A DNA stretch of 57,930 nt, taken from the NCBI GenBank assembly GCA_016282915.1, contig JAEELW010000128.1, positions 1 through 57,930 on the forward strand. Reading direction: 5' to 3'. Source of the stretch: Lachnospiraceae bacterium. GTDB taxonomy: Bacteria > Bacillota > Clostridia > Lachnospirales > Lachnospiraceae. Position numbers and translations under genes: made by a program. The notes under the pieces were generated by a model. That model did not search any database, was not told the DNA's origin, and worked only from the letters and a program-made list of their open reading frames with translations. Shown one piece after another: positions 1 to 7,333 of this stretch (positions within the stretch are counted from its first letter, which is position 1; each line of letters opens with the position of its first letter).

Positions 1-1382
1 AGGAATTCTTCCCGTTTTCTTCCGATGTCCACGATCGCCTGGTCGATATTTCTCTCCAGACTGCGCTTATCAGTCACACCCTGTTCCTTATCCGTGATAC
101 GAAGTGTCCAGGACAGTTCCTTCTTCTCCTCCGTATTTTCCGGAAGTGCAGCATCAACGGAGTATGCAGGCAGAGCTTCCCGGCGCGCATCTGCTGCTGC
201 CACAGGGCCCTCTTCCGGCATCGCCGCTGCGACAGGCTGTACTCCCGGTTGCACTCCCGGCATCGCCGCTGTGAAAGTCTGTACTCCCGGCTGTACTCCC
301 GGCATTGCCGCTGTGAAAGGCTGTACTCCCGACTGTACTTCCGGCTTTGATGCCGTGCCAGACTGTACTCCCGGCCGGGCTTCCGGCATCGCCGCCGCAA
401 CAGAGGATACTCCCGGCATTGCTTCCGCAGAAGGCCGGATTCCGCTCTCATCCGCAAGACAGCTCTTCCAGGCATCGACCATATCCCTGGCTTCTTTCAG
501 GCCAAGCCCTGTCCATTCCCTGCACTGCTTGATCGCAGGCATCATATATCCGCTTTCGATGATCTTTACAAGCTCCCTTCTCTGTTCCGCGGAAAGTTTC
601 GCCGCTTCCTGCTTCAGATATGCGCTATAAGCCGCAGGGTCAGCGTACAGGGCAGCTTTTTCCGACTGGGTCCGTACCGCTGTCTTCTGTGGTACGGTTG
701 CAGCGCCGGCCCCGGCATGCGGAGTATTCACGGCCCTGTTTTCCGTATCCGTCCGGCCGGTCCGCATCTGCATTCCGTTTCCGGAAAGGTTTCCGCTCTT
801 CTTTATTGTTTCCAGATCCTTTCGCAATAAGAGGAAGTCATTCTCACTCAGCCCCCCCATGCTGATCCTTGACTCCGTCCCGTTCTGCGCCCGGAAAACA
901 ATATATACTATGCCCCCTTCTCCATTGTCATATCCGCTGTGGTTCCGCCAGGCATACTGCTCCAGACGTCCCGACCTGTAATGAACGATCAGCGCTTCCG
1001 AAGTCACGATCATATAATCCGCCACACTTCCGGAAGACTCTTTTATCAGGCGTCTCATCACGATGATGCCTCCGGCCAATGCCGCCAGGGCCACAACCAC
1101 GGCTCCTCCCCTGAACAGTCTGTAGGAGATCAGTGTCACAACAAAGGGAATGATCAGGCACAATGCAGCTGCGAGACAGAACATATACAGCATTTTCAGA
1201 AAACTCTGCGTCCGGTGCGGATAATAGATATGCCTGTCCGGATAGAACTCCGGAGCTTTGGGCGGGTACGTACGCTCCCTTACACGGACGATCACCATGG
1301 CAACGAGCGAGTAAAAAGCCAGCCCCGGGACAAGCGCGATCAGCAGTGACAGAAAAAACTTTACGATCTCGATTAAACTCAT
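1..1382 (-). CDS. Membrane protein with L7/L12-like C-terminal domain (3' end outside window)
   Basis: The frame stays open from an ATG at 1382 to the window edge (460 codons seen, no stop), so this is a 5'-complete, 3'-truncated gene. A GGGAAGAGG ribosome binding site precedes the ATG. The N-terminus has a hydrophobic segment at about residues 4-33 and two more at 62-112. A soluble region follows. Residues about 261-305 include GLGLKEARDMVDAWK, which resembles the helix of the ribosomal protein L7/L12 C-terminal domain; this motif also occurs in small membrane-linked proteins of Firmicutes and does not imply a ribosomal role. Next is a low-complexity stretch (about 310-400) with a 14-residue repeat built on AAMPGVQPGVQ. 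It is the last gene of the minus-strand group behind pncB. Function unknown; the membrane topology is the firmest statement. Confidence 0.8.
   Translation of the reverse strand, partial: MSLIEIVKFFLSLLIALVPGLAFYSLVAMVIVRVRERTYPPKAPEFYPDRHIYYPHRTQSFLKMLYMFCLAAALCLIIPFVVTLISYRLFRGGAVVVALAALAGGIIVMRRLIKESSGSVADYMIVTSEALIVHYRSGRLEQYAWRNHSGYDNGEGGIVYIVFRAQNGTESRISMGGLSENDFLLLRKDLETIKKSGNLSGNGMQMRTGRTDTENRAVNTPHAGAGAATVPQKTAVRTQSEKAALYADPAAYSAYLKQEAAKLSAEQRRELVKIIESGYMMPAIKQCREWTGLGLKEARDMVDAWKSCLADESGIRPSAEAMPGVSSVAAAMPEARPGVQSGTASKPEVQSGVQPFTAAMPGVQPGVQTFTAAMPGVQPGVQPVAAAMPEEGPVAAADARREALPAYSVDAALPENTEEKKELSWTLRITDKEQGVTDKRSLERNIDQAIVDIGRKREEF
215..420. repeat. 42-bp in-frame tandem repeat in the membrane protein
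   Basis: Copies of a unit around CTGTACTCCCGG/GGCATCGCCGCTG recur with a 42-base period (for example GGCATCGCCGCTG at about 259 and GGCATTGCCGCTG at about 301), with degenerate copies on both sides. The period is a multiple of three and encodes a 14-residue Pro/Gly/Val/Gln-rich linker repeat. Copy number is likely to vary by slippage. Confidence 0.7.
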
Positions 1383-1440
1383 ATCCTCTTCCCCTGTTCT
1401 CTCACTCCAATATATTCCGTTCTTCTTATCTCCGCACTTT

Positions 1441-1746
1441 CTATGCAAAATGCTTTTCTATGGATTCCTTCAGTATCCCTTCCTGAAGCTCTGCGGCAAC
1501 GGCATTGATCGTATCGATGTCGATCCTTTCCACTTTTCTTATCGGATAAAAGCTGCGCGCCGTTTCTTCTCCTGCGGAATGCGCATCGGCCGTATGCATG
1601 ACGAATCCGTCCTCCGTTGCTTCGATCGCCCCGTCCGCTTCAGACTTTCCGTCTGTACAGGTGCTGACCGTCTCCTTTTCCGAGAGGAGCAGGTAAAACG
1701 CTTTCCCTGTTCTTTCCGTTTTCGAAATGCTTTTTTCCGGAAACAC
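1441..1746 (-). CDS. Hypothetical 101-aa protein, coupled to the GH25 gene
   Basis: The reading frame starts with GTG at 1746, directly after the TAA stop (1749-1747) of the muramidase gene, and ends with TAG at 1441. There is no clear ribosome binding site, so translation probably depends on reinitiation after the upstream stop. The protein is soluble and acidic, without a signal peptide, membrane segment or cysteine cluster (one Cys in STCTDG). Its second half predicts an alpha helix (ERIDIDTINAVAAELQEGIL). No family is recognised. Its place between the muramidase and the L7/L12-like membrane protein suggests it belongs to the same transcription unit. Confidence 0.55.
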   Translation of the reverse strand: MFPEKSISKTERTGKAFYLLLSEKETVSTCTDGKSEADGAIEATEDGFVMHTADAHSAGEETARSFYPIRKVERIDIDTINAVAAELQEGILKESIEKHFA

Positions 1747-3051
1747 TTAACGAAATGGCTTATTCACATACCACACGTCCAGATCCACATCTCCGTTGAT
1801 TCCGTCGATGCGCCCCGTGCAGCCGTGCTGCCACATAAAGAAATCTCCCTGCCAGGACGGGGATGAAACATAATAAGCCAGCCATACCGGGTGCTTGGAA
1901 TCACTGGTCCATACCGTATCCAGATAATACTTGCTGTTGTACAGACAGCCGGCGTAGCCTCTTTTCTCCACTTCACTGACAAAGACATCCAGATTCTCAT
2001 TCAGATCATAAAGATTCATCTCATGGTTTTCGAAGCGCAGGAAATCTTCCCAGTCGTACGCGATGGGAAAATCGAGCTCCTGCCCGTTCAGAACGCCCAT
2101 CAGATAGTCTACGCTGGCTCTCACCTGCTGCGCGTTGCTCTCTTCCGCATGCCAGTAGATACCGACCTTCAGCCCGGCCGCTTTTGCTGCGGCGATATTG
2201 TATTCATAATATCTGTCCGTGTAATGTTCGCCTTCATCAAGTCCGCCGATACGCATATAGACGAATTCACAGCCGGCCGCCCGGACCTTTTCAAAATCGA
2301 TATCTCCCTGCCATCTGGATACATCGATCCCGACACAGGTCTCTTCGGTCTTATAATTGGCGATAAAATCGGAAAACGCCTCCGTTTTCCCGCCGCCGCC
2401 GGAGCCGGACGGGATCTCGGCGACAACCTTCACATTCATCTTCTGTGAAACGCTGTGTCCCGCATCATCCCGTAGCGTGATCTGCAGCGGATAGGTCCCT
2501 TCCGCAGCGGTATTGACTTCTCCCGCCACTTCCAGATCCACATGCCGGTCCACATCGTCCGCATAGCCGATATATTTATGGATATCAAAAACACTGCCGG
2601 TCTTCAGCATCGGGGATCCGTTAAAGGACAGAAAAAGAGGCGGCTGCGTATCCTCCGGCAGCCCTTCCTGTGCGACCGGCTCAGGCTCCGCTTCCGGCTC
2701 CGTCTCTTCTTCCTTCGCATCGGCAACCGTTTCATTATCGGATACCGCTTCGTTTTCCGAAACGGCGGCCGCTTCATCTTCCGATACCGTAGCGGGCTCC
2801 TCTTCTTCCGCCTCGTCCGCCGATACGGTCGGCACCTCCGTCTCCGTTCCCGCCTCGACCAGTTGGAAAGGCTCGGTATCCTCTATGCTTAAGACCCTCA
2901 CCTCTCCTTGGGCGGCAGACACCGGAGTATCCACGGATACTTCTCCATCGCCTTCTGCCGGAAAAAGCACGCGCACAGCAAGAACGCCGAGCAGCAGCAG
3001 GAAGATCGAAAGACTCACGATAATGATCACGCGTATCGTTCTTTTTTTCAT
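1747..3051 (-). CDS. Membrane-anchored GH25 muramidase (lysozyme)
   Basis: Predicted to hydrolyse the beta-1,4 bond between N-acetylmuramic acid and N-acetylglucosamine in peptidoglycan, outside the membrane. Residues 7-30 form an uncleaved signal or membrane anchor. Residues about 40-125 are an acidic Glu/Ala/Val-rich spacer, and 130-210 look like an Ig-like cell-wall protein domain. The GH25 domain fills the C-terminal half: it opens with GIDVSRWQGDIDF (about 238) and contains the acidic catalytic motif AYDWEDF (about 331-336), and it ends with the usual WQ..G.IDGINGDVDLD pattern. Total length (434 aa) fits an anchored GH25 enzyme. It lies 12 bases behind the zinc-ribbon protein gene. It is probably a housekeeping wall-remodelling enzyme, since no holin or other phage gene is adjacent. 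Confidence 0.9.
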   Translation of the reverse strand: MKKRTIRVIIIVSLSIFLLLLGVLAVRVLFPAEGDGEVSVDTPVSAAQGEVRVLSIEDTEPFQLVEAGTETEVPTVSADEAEEEEPATVSEDEAAAVSENEAVSDNETVADAKEEETEPEAEPEPVAQEGLPEDTQPPLFLSFNGSPMLKTGSVFDIHKYIGYADDVDRHVDLEVAGEVNTAAEGTYPLQITLRDDAGHSVSQKMNVKVVAEIPSGSGGGGKTEAFSDFIANYKTEETCVGIDVSRWQGDIDFEKVRAAGCEFVYMRIGGLDEGEHYTDRYYEYNIAAAKAAGLKVGIYWHAEESNAQQVRASVDYLMGVLNGQELDFPIAYDWEDFLRFENHEMNLYDLNENLDVFVSEVEKRGYAGCLYNSKYYLDTVWTSDSKHPVWLAYYVSSPSWQGDFFMWQHGCTGRIDGINGDVDLDVWYVNKPFR

Positions 3052-3063
3052 CCGGTCAAAACC

Positions 3064-4047
3064 TCACTGCCCTTCTTCCGTATCCGCATCTCCGCTGTCC
3101 CCGGCACTTTCATCTCCGCTCTCGAAATCAAACTCCACGTAATCATAGTCCGCGTTCCCATAGATCTCTATTCGGATGAGCTGGTCAAGATCCGTATATC
3201 CGCTGAGAAACTGATTTGCAACGATCTCACTGTGATAGCTCAGTTCATGCGGAACATAATCCGTCCTGATCGTCCCGTCCGTATTCCTGGAAACATTTTG
3301 CAGACAGGCACCGTCATACATCACGTAGTGCTCTACATGATCATCAAGAACCTTATCCCAGTGAACCCTGTATATATTGGCAACATAATTATGCTCACGT
3401 TCGTTATCGTCTTTCGCATAAAAGATATAGCTCGTCAGATACTCCAGCTCTGTCAGATTCCAGTTTGTATAAAACAGGTTTGTATTATCTTTGACCTGGC
3501 CCAGAATGGCCGCTTTCGCATGCTCCTTAAAAAACGGATCCGCCATCAGTTCTTCCGGCGTAACTTTATAGGAAGCGAGCAGCGCCTGTCTTTCTTCTTC
3601 TTTCCGGCGCTCTTCCGCTTCTTTCTGAAGCTTCCGCTCTTCTTCCTGCTGCTTTCTCTTTACCTCCTGCTCCCTCTGCCTCTGCTCTTCCCTCTGCTGT
3701 CTGGCCTGGGATTCCGCGGCCATTCTCCGCACGGTAAACACTGCGGAGATGCCGGAGACGAACACCACAAAGACGATAAACACGACAATGCATATGCTTA
3801 CCGCCCTGGACTTCTGTACGGGACGGCGCATCGCCGCGCCGCCCTGTACGCCCTCCATCCTTTTCTCCGCCAGATCAAGCTGTCTCTTTTTGATCTCCGC
3901 CTCTGTTTTGATGCGCGCGTACTCCACATCTTCCCTGTCGTAATCCGCCAGGAAGGATGTGCCGCAGCTGGGGCAGTGAAACTTTCCTTCTTCGGTCTGT
4001 TCCACCAGAGCATTGCAATTGGGGCATTTCAGGCTCATTAACTGCAT
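3064..4047 (-). CDS. Zinc-ribbon membrane protein with charged helical linker
   Basis: A GGAGG site is well placed before the ATG at 4047, which favours this start over the internal Met4. Cys8, Cys11, Cys25 and Cys28 (CPNC...CPSC) form a zinc ribbon at the cytoplasmic N-terminus. One transmembrane helix spans about 83-105. A long Arg/Glu/Gln-rich, probably coiled-coil helix follows (about 110-160), then a C-terminal domain of about 150 residues on the outer face with many aromatic and acidic residues. The architecture (zinc ribbon, membrane helix, extracellular domain) is common among uncharacterised Firmicute envelope proteins. It sits 42 bases downstream of pncB, past a small attenuator-like hairpin, and ahead of the muramidase. 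Function unknown; an envelope-sensing or scaffolding role is a guess. Confidence 0.75.
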   Translation of the reverse strand: MQLMSLKCPNCNALVEQTEEGKFHCPSCGTSFLADYDREDVEYARIKTEAEIKKRQLDLAEKRMEGVQGGAAMRRPVQKSRAVSICIVVFIVFVVFVSGISAVFTVRRMAAESQARQQREEQRQREQEVKRKQQEEERKLQKEAEERRKEEERQALLASYKVTPEELMADPFFKEHAKAAILGQVKDNTNLFYTNWNLTELEYLTSYIFYAKDDNEREHNYVANIYRVHWDKVLDDHVEHYVMYDGACLQNVSRNTDGTIRTDYVPHELSYHSEIVANQFLSGYTDLDQLIRIEIYGNADYDYVEFDFESGDESAGDSGDADTEEGQ

Positions 4048-4060
4048 TCTGTTCCTCCGG

Positions 4061-4079
4061 AAAAAGAGCTTTCGCTCTG
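4061..4079 (-). terminator. Small intrinsic terminator or attenuator after pncB
   Basis: On the minus strand AGAGC-GAAA-GCTCT is followed by TTTTT. The five-pair stem is short, and the next ribosome binding site begins right after the T run, so partial termination between pncB and the zinc-ribbon gene is more likely than a full stop. Confidence 0.5.
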
Positions 4080-4089
4080 TAACAATACT

Positions 4090-5307
4090 TTATTTCTCGT
4101 GATCCATTCTCCACTTTATGCTGCGCTTGAGATAATCCACATACTCCGGATTTTTGCACATTCCCTTGCCCTCGGTATCCGAGATCTTTGCAACGTCCTG
4201 ACCGTTGCAGGCCGTCGTCTTCATCACGATATTCAGCGGGGGCACCTTGGTATCGTTGGCCAGATAGGTCCCTATTCCAAAGGCCACCTTGGCACGTCCC
4301 TGGAAATGCCGGAAGATACGATCCGCCGTCTCGAAATTCAGCGAATCCGAGAACAGAAGGGTTTTGGACTTCGGATCGATCTTCAGCTTCTCATAATGCG
4401 CGATCATCTTCTCGCCCCATTCGATGGGATCGCCGGAATCGTGACGCACGCCGGAGAAGAGCGTAGCGTAGGTCAGCTGGAAATCCTTCAGGAAACAGTC
4501 GGTGGTGATGGCGTCCGTCAGAGCCGTTCCGTTCAGCACCCCATATTCTTTCACCCATGCCTCCAGTGCATACCAGTTCGAATAAGCCGGATTGTGTCTG
4601 TGATTGCCCTGGCCGACACACATGATCCACTCATGGGCCATGGTTCCCACGGGTTTTACCCCGTACTTCTTCGCCAGATACACATTGGAAGTTCCGATAA
4701 AGGTGGTGGCACACTTCAGATCCTTATTCAGCTCGGAGAATTTCTGCACTGCCATCTCCTGCGCTTCTGCGGAGAGACGTCTGCGCAGACCGAACTCCGA
4801 GAATACCCCCGCATACCACTTTCCGTTACGGAGATTTTCGTATTTCGTTTCCAGCCTTTCTTTAAAGCTTTGGATCAGTTCATTATAATCATAGGCCATG
4901 TTGAAATAGACTTCATTTACGATGGCCAGTGTAGGAATCTCATACATGGATGTATTCAGCCAGGTCCCCTTTGCCTCGATCGAAAGCCCGCATTCCGCAT
5001 CCGTCGTGATCTCAAAATCTTCAAAGCGCGGTCTCCAGAGCCGCAGAAAATCGATATAAGAGCCTTTGAACCACTCAATCCCGTCCAGATATTCCAGTTC
5101 CTCTTCGGTAAAGCGCAGGTCGCAGTATGCGCGGATCTGATCCCGGATCTCCTCTATCATCTCATCGGTGAAATGCACGTCCGTATTACGGCACTTAAAA
5201 GTCCAGGTCGTCTTATAATCCGGATACTGGTGATAGATCGCCTGGCCCATGCTGAATTTATAAAGATCGGTCTCCAGCAGACTGTTGATGATAGGATGCA
5301 GTTTCAT
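4090..5307 (-). CDS. pncB: Nicotinate phosphoribosyltransferase
   Basis: Converts nicotinate, PRPP and ATP to nicotinate mononucleotide, the first step of NAD salvage (Preiss-Handler route), in the cytoplasm. The length of 405 aa matches PncB of E. coli (about 400). Family landmarks are visible: the N-terminus LLETDLYKFSMGQ, the GTSNVYLAKKYG segment, and AHEW with His225 in the position of the histidine phosphorylated during catalysis; also SGVRHDSGDP and the late LFSDSLNF motif. The ATG at 5307 is preceded by GAGAGGAAAAG. A consensus-like promoter lies about 70 bases upstream, partly inside a palindromic repeat. It heads the minus-strand group that continues to the window edge, though the downstream genes have no obvious link to NAD metabolism. 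Confidence 0.95.
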   Translation of the reverse strand: MKLHPIINSLLETDLYKFSMGQAIYHQYPDYKTTWTFKCRNTDVHFTDEMIEEIRDQIRAYCDLRFTEEELEYLDGIEWFKGSYIDFLRLWRPRFEDFEITTDAECGLSIEAKGTWLNTSMYEIPTLAIVNEVYFNMAYDYNELIQSFKERLETKYENLRNGKWYAGVFSEFGLRRRLSAEAQEMAVQKFSELNKDLKCATTFIGTSNVYLAKKYGVKPVGTMAHEWIMCVGQGNHRHNPAYSNWYALEAWVKEYGVLNGTALTDAITTDCFLKDFQLTYATLFSGVRHDSGDPIEWGEKMIAHYEKLKIDPKSKTLLFSDSLNFETADRIFRHFQGRAKVAFGIGTYLANDTKVPPLNIVMKTTACNGQDVAKISDTEGKGMCKNPEYVDYLKRSIKWRMDHEK

Positions 5308-5372
5308 ACTCTTTTCCTCTCTTTCTTTTTTGCTATGCCTGCAGGCAAAAATGCCTTTTATCTCAATTATTT

Positions 5373-5401
5373 ATCATATCATGACTTCAGGGACGGTTCA
5401 A
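5373..5401 (-). promoter_or_regulatory. pncB promoter, -35 box inside a palindromic repeat
   Basis: On the minus strand TTGAAC (5401-5396) and TATGAT (5378-5373) are 17 bases apart. The -35 hexamer is the arm-loop edge of the AGGGACGGTT hairpin, so the repeat insertion appears to have supplied part of the promoter. Confidence 0.65.
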
Positions 5402-5489
5402 GGAAAACCGTCCCTGAATCCCGCCTTCGCGGGATATGCCCTCGCTTTGCGATGGCATAGTCCGGCACGATTCAAGGAAAACCGTCCCT
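5389..5489. repeat. Composite REP-like palindromic element
   Basis: AGGGACGGTT (5389-5398) pairs exactly with AACCGTCCCT (5406-5415). The 19 bases at 5397-5415 are repeated identically at 5471-5489. Between them are two further hairpins, ATCCCGC/GCGGGAT and ATGCC-CTCGC/GCGAT-GGCAT. The element is non-coding and shares its GGACGGT core with the repeats at 29.8 kb and 44.7 kb. Confidence 0.75.
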
Positions 5490-5501
5490 CCCGCCTTCCC
5501 A

Positions 5502-5531
5502 TTGTTTCCTGAAGGACTCCTGTGATATAAT
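5502..5531 (+). promoter_or_regulatory. Promoter of the ABC exporter operon
   Basis: TTGTTT (5502-5507), an 18-base spacer containing a TG near its end, and TATAAT (5526-5531). The expected start lies about 25 bases before the GTG start of the first ABC gene, leaving room only for its AAGGAG site. Confidence 0.65.
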
Positions 5532-5563
5532 AATATGCTGTGAACACATAAAGGAGTATATCC

Positions 5564-7306
5564 GTGAAACTGATCTTCAGATATATGGGAAAGTACAGGG
5601 CCGCCATTTTTCTGGCTGTCTTCATCAAACTCGTCGGAACGATGTTTGAGCTCACTCTCCCCTACATTCTTGAATACATGATCGATCATGTGGTTCCCGC
5701 AAAGGATATGAAGACCGTCCTGTTCTGGGGTGTTCTTATGTTTGTGGCCACGATCTGCTGCCGGCAGTTCAATGTCATCGCAAATACGCGCGCGATCTTT
5801 AATGCCCACAGGGTAAGCTACGATGTGCGTCAGGATCTGTTCAGGGTAAGCGCCAATCTCTCCGGTGACAGCTTCGATGAGGTGGGGCTTCCCAGCCTGA
5901 TCAGCCGCATGACCTCCGACAGTTATAACGTCCAGTCTGCGGTGCAGCAGCTCCAGTCCCTTTGTGTCCGCGCTCCGATGATGCTCTTCGGCGGCGTGAT
6001 CATGACGCTCCTCATGGATCCGGCACTTGCCATGATCCTGATCGTCATGCTTCCTTTTCTGATCGCCGTGGTTCTCATCGTTTCCTCAAAAGGTATCCCC
6101 ATGTATACAAAAGTGCAGCAGAAGCTGGATACCGTGGTGCGCATCATGCGTGAAAACATTACGGGCATCCGTGTGGTAAAAGCCCTCAGCAAAGCCTCCT
6201 ACGAGAAGAAACGCTTCGGCAGGGCCAATGAGGAGATGACTGCCTGTGATGTGAAAGCCGGCACCGTGATGGCGATCCCCGGCCCCTTTATGCAGCTGTG
6301 TCTGAATGTGGGCCTTACGCTTGTCGTGATCCTCGGGGCAGAGCGGGTAAACGAAGGCCTTATGGAACCCGGGATCATACTCGCCTTCCTGACCTATTTC
6401 AATATGATCACGATGGGCGTCATGGGTCTGAACCGCATCTTCATGAGCCTTTCCAAAGCCAGCGCCAGTGCCGACAGGATCGATGAGGTCATCAGCAGGG
6501 GCAATGAATGGATAAAATACGATATCCCGGGCGAAGCCCCCGCCGGGAAAGCTTTTATCGAATTTCGTGATGTGAGCTTCTCTTACGGAAGCGAAAGCCG
6601 CGGTGACGGTGATTTTGTCGGCGGCGTACGCGAAAAGGCCCTCGATCACATAAACTTTTCCATTGAAAAAGGGCAGAGCCTCGGGATCATCGGCCCCACA
6701 GGCTGCGGCAAAACAAGCCTCGTCAATCTTCTCTTACGTTTCTATGATGCCGGCGAGGGCCGTATCCTGATCGACGGAAAAGACGTGAAAAGCTATGAGC
6801 GTGATGAACTGCGAAGGAAATTCGGTGTGGCGTTCCAGAACGATATGATCTTCAAAGATACGCTCAGGAACAATATCGCTTTCGGAAGAAACCTTACAGA
6901 TGCGGATCTTTCCGCTGCCGCAAAGGATGCTCAGGCGTTTGAATTCATCGACGCCCTTGAGGACGGCTTCGATCATCAGGCAGACATAAAGGGCGCAAAC
7001 CTCTCCGGCGGTCAGAGACAGCGGCTGCTTGTATCACGCGCACTGGCCGGCAGGCCGGAAATACTGATCCTGGACGACAGTTCCAGCGCCCTGGATTACA
7101 AAACGGATTCGGATATGCGGCGGGCCATTAAAGAACATCACAGCGACAGCACGCTGATCCTGATCGCCCAGCGGGTGAGCAGCGTGATGAACATGGACAG
7201 GATCATGGTCATGGACAACGGAAAGTGTATCGCTTACGGAACACACAATGAACTGATGGAAAACTGTGCGGCTTACCGCGAAACCTACGAAATGCAGACA
7301 AGCTGA
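5564..7306 (+). CDS. ABC exporter half-transporter with degenerate ATP site
   Basis: Type IV ABC exporter subunit: an N-terminal six-helix membrane domain (about 1-300) and a C-terminal nucleotide-binding domain. The GTG start at 5564 has an AAGGAG site. Walker A is GPTGCGKTS (about 377-385) and the signature is canonical, LSGGQ (about 480). The residue after Walker B is Asp (ILDDSSSALD) instead of the catalytic Glu, and the H-loop His is replaced by Gln (IAQRVSS). These are the marks of the degenerate-site partner of a heterodimeric exporter such as TM287/288, LmrCD or BmrCD. The complementary changes are in the next gene, 27 bases downstream. The substrate is unknown; multidrug or lipid/peptide export is usual for the family. 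Confidence 0.9.
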   Translation: MKLIFRYMGKYRAAIFLAVFIKLVGTMFELTLPYILEYMIDHVVPAKDMKTVLFWGVLMFVATICCRQFNVIANTRAIFNAHRVSYDVRQDLFRVSANLSGDSFDEVGLPSLISRMTSDSYNVQSAVQQLQSLCVRAPMMLFGGVIMTLLMDPALAMILIVMLPFLIAVVLIVSSKGIPMYTKVQQKLDTVVRIMRENITGIRVVKALSKASYEKKRFGRANEEMTACDVKAGTVMAIPGPFMQLCLNVGLTLVVILGAERVNEGLMEPGIILAFLTYFNMITMGVMGLNRIFMSLSKASASADRIDEVISRGNEWIKYDIPGEAPAGKAFIEFRDVSFSYGSESRGDGDFVGGVREKALDHINFSIEKGQSLGIIGPTGCGKTSLVNLLLRFYDAGEGRILIDGKDVKSYERDELRRKFGVAFQNDMIFKDTLRNNIAFGRNLTDADLSAAAKDAQAFEFIDALEDGFDHQADIKGANLSGGQRQRLLVSRALAGRPEILILDDSSSALDYKTDSDMRRAIKEHHSDSTLILIAQRVSSVMNMDRIMVMDNGKCIAYGTHNELMENCAAYRETYEMQTS

Positions 7307-7333
7307 AAGCGGTCTGCCAAAAGGAGCAAAAAA

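Noticed and set aside
261-800. Ribosomal protein L7/L12 gene
   Set aside because: Only a 45-residue helix-rich segment resembles L7/L12-C, inside a larger membrane protein.
1747-3051. Prophage lysin
   Set aside because: No holin, tail or other phage gene is near; the membrane anchor and neighbours suggest a cellular enzyme.
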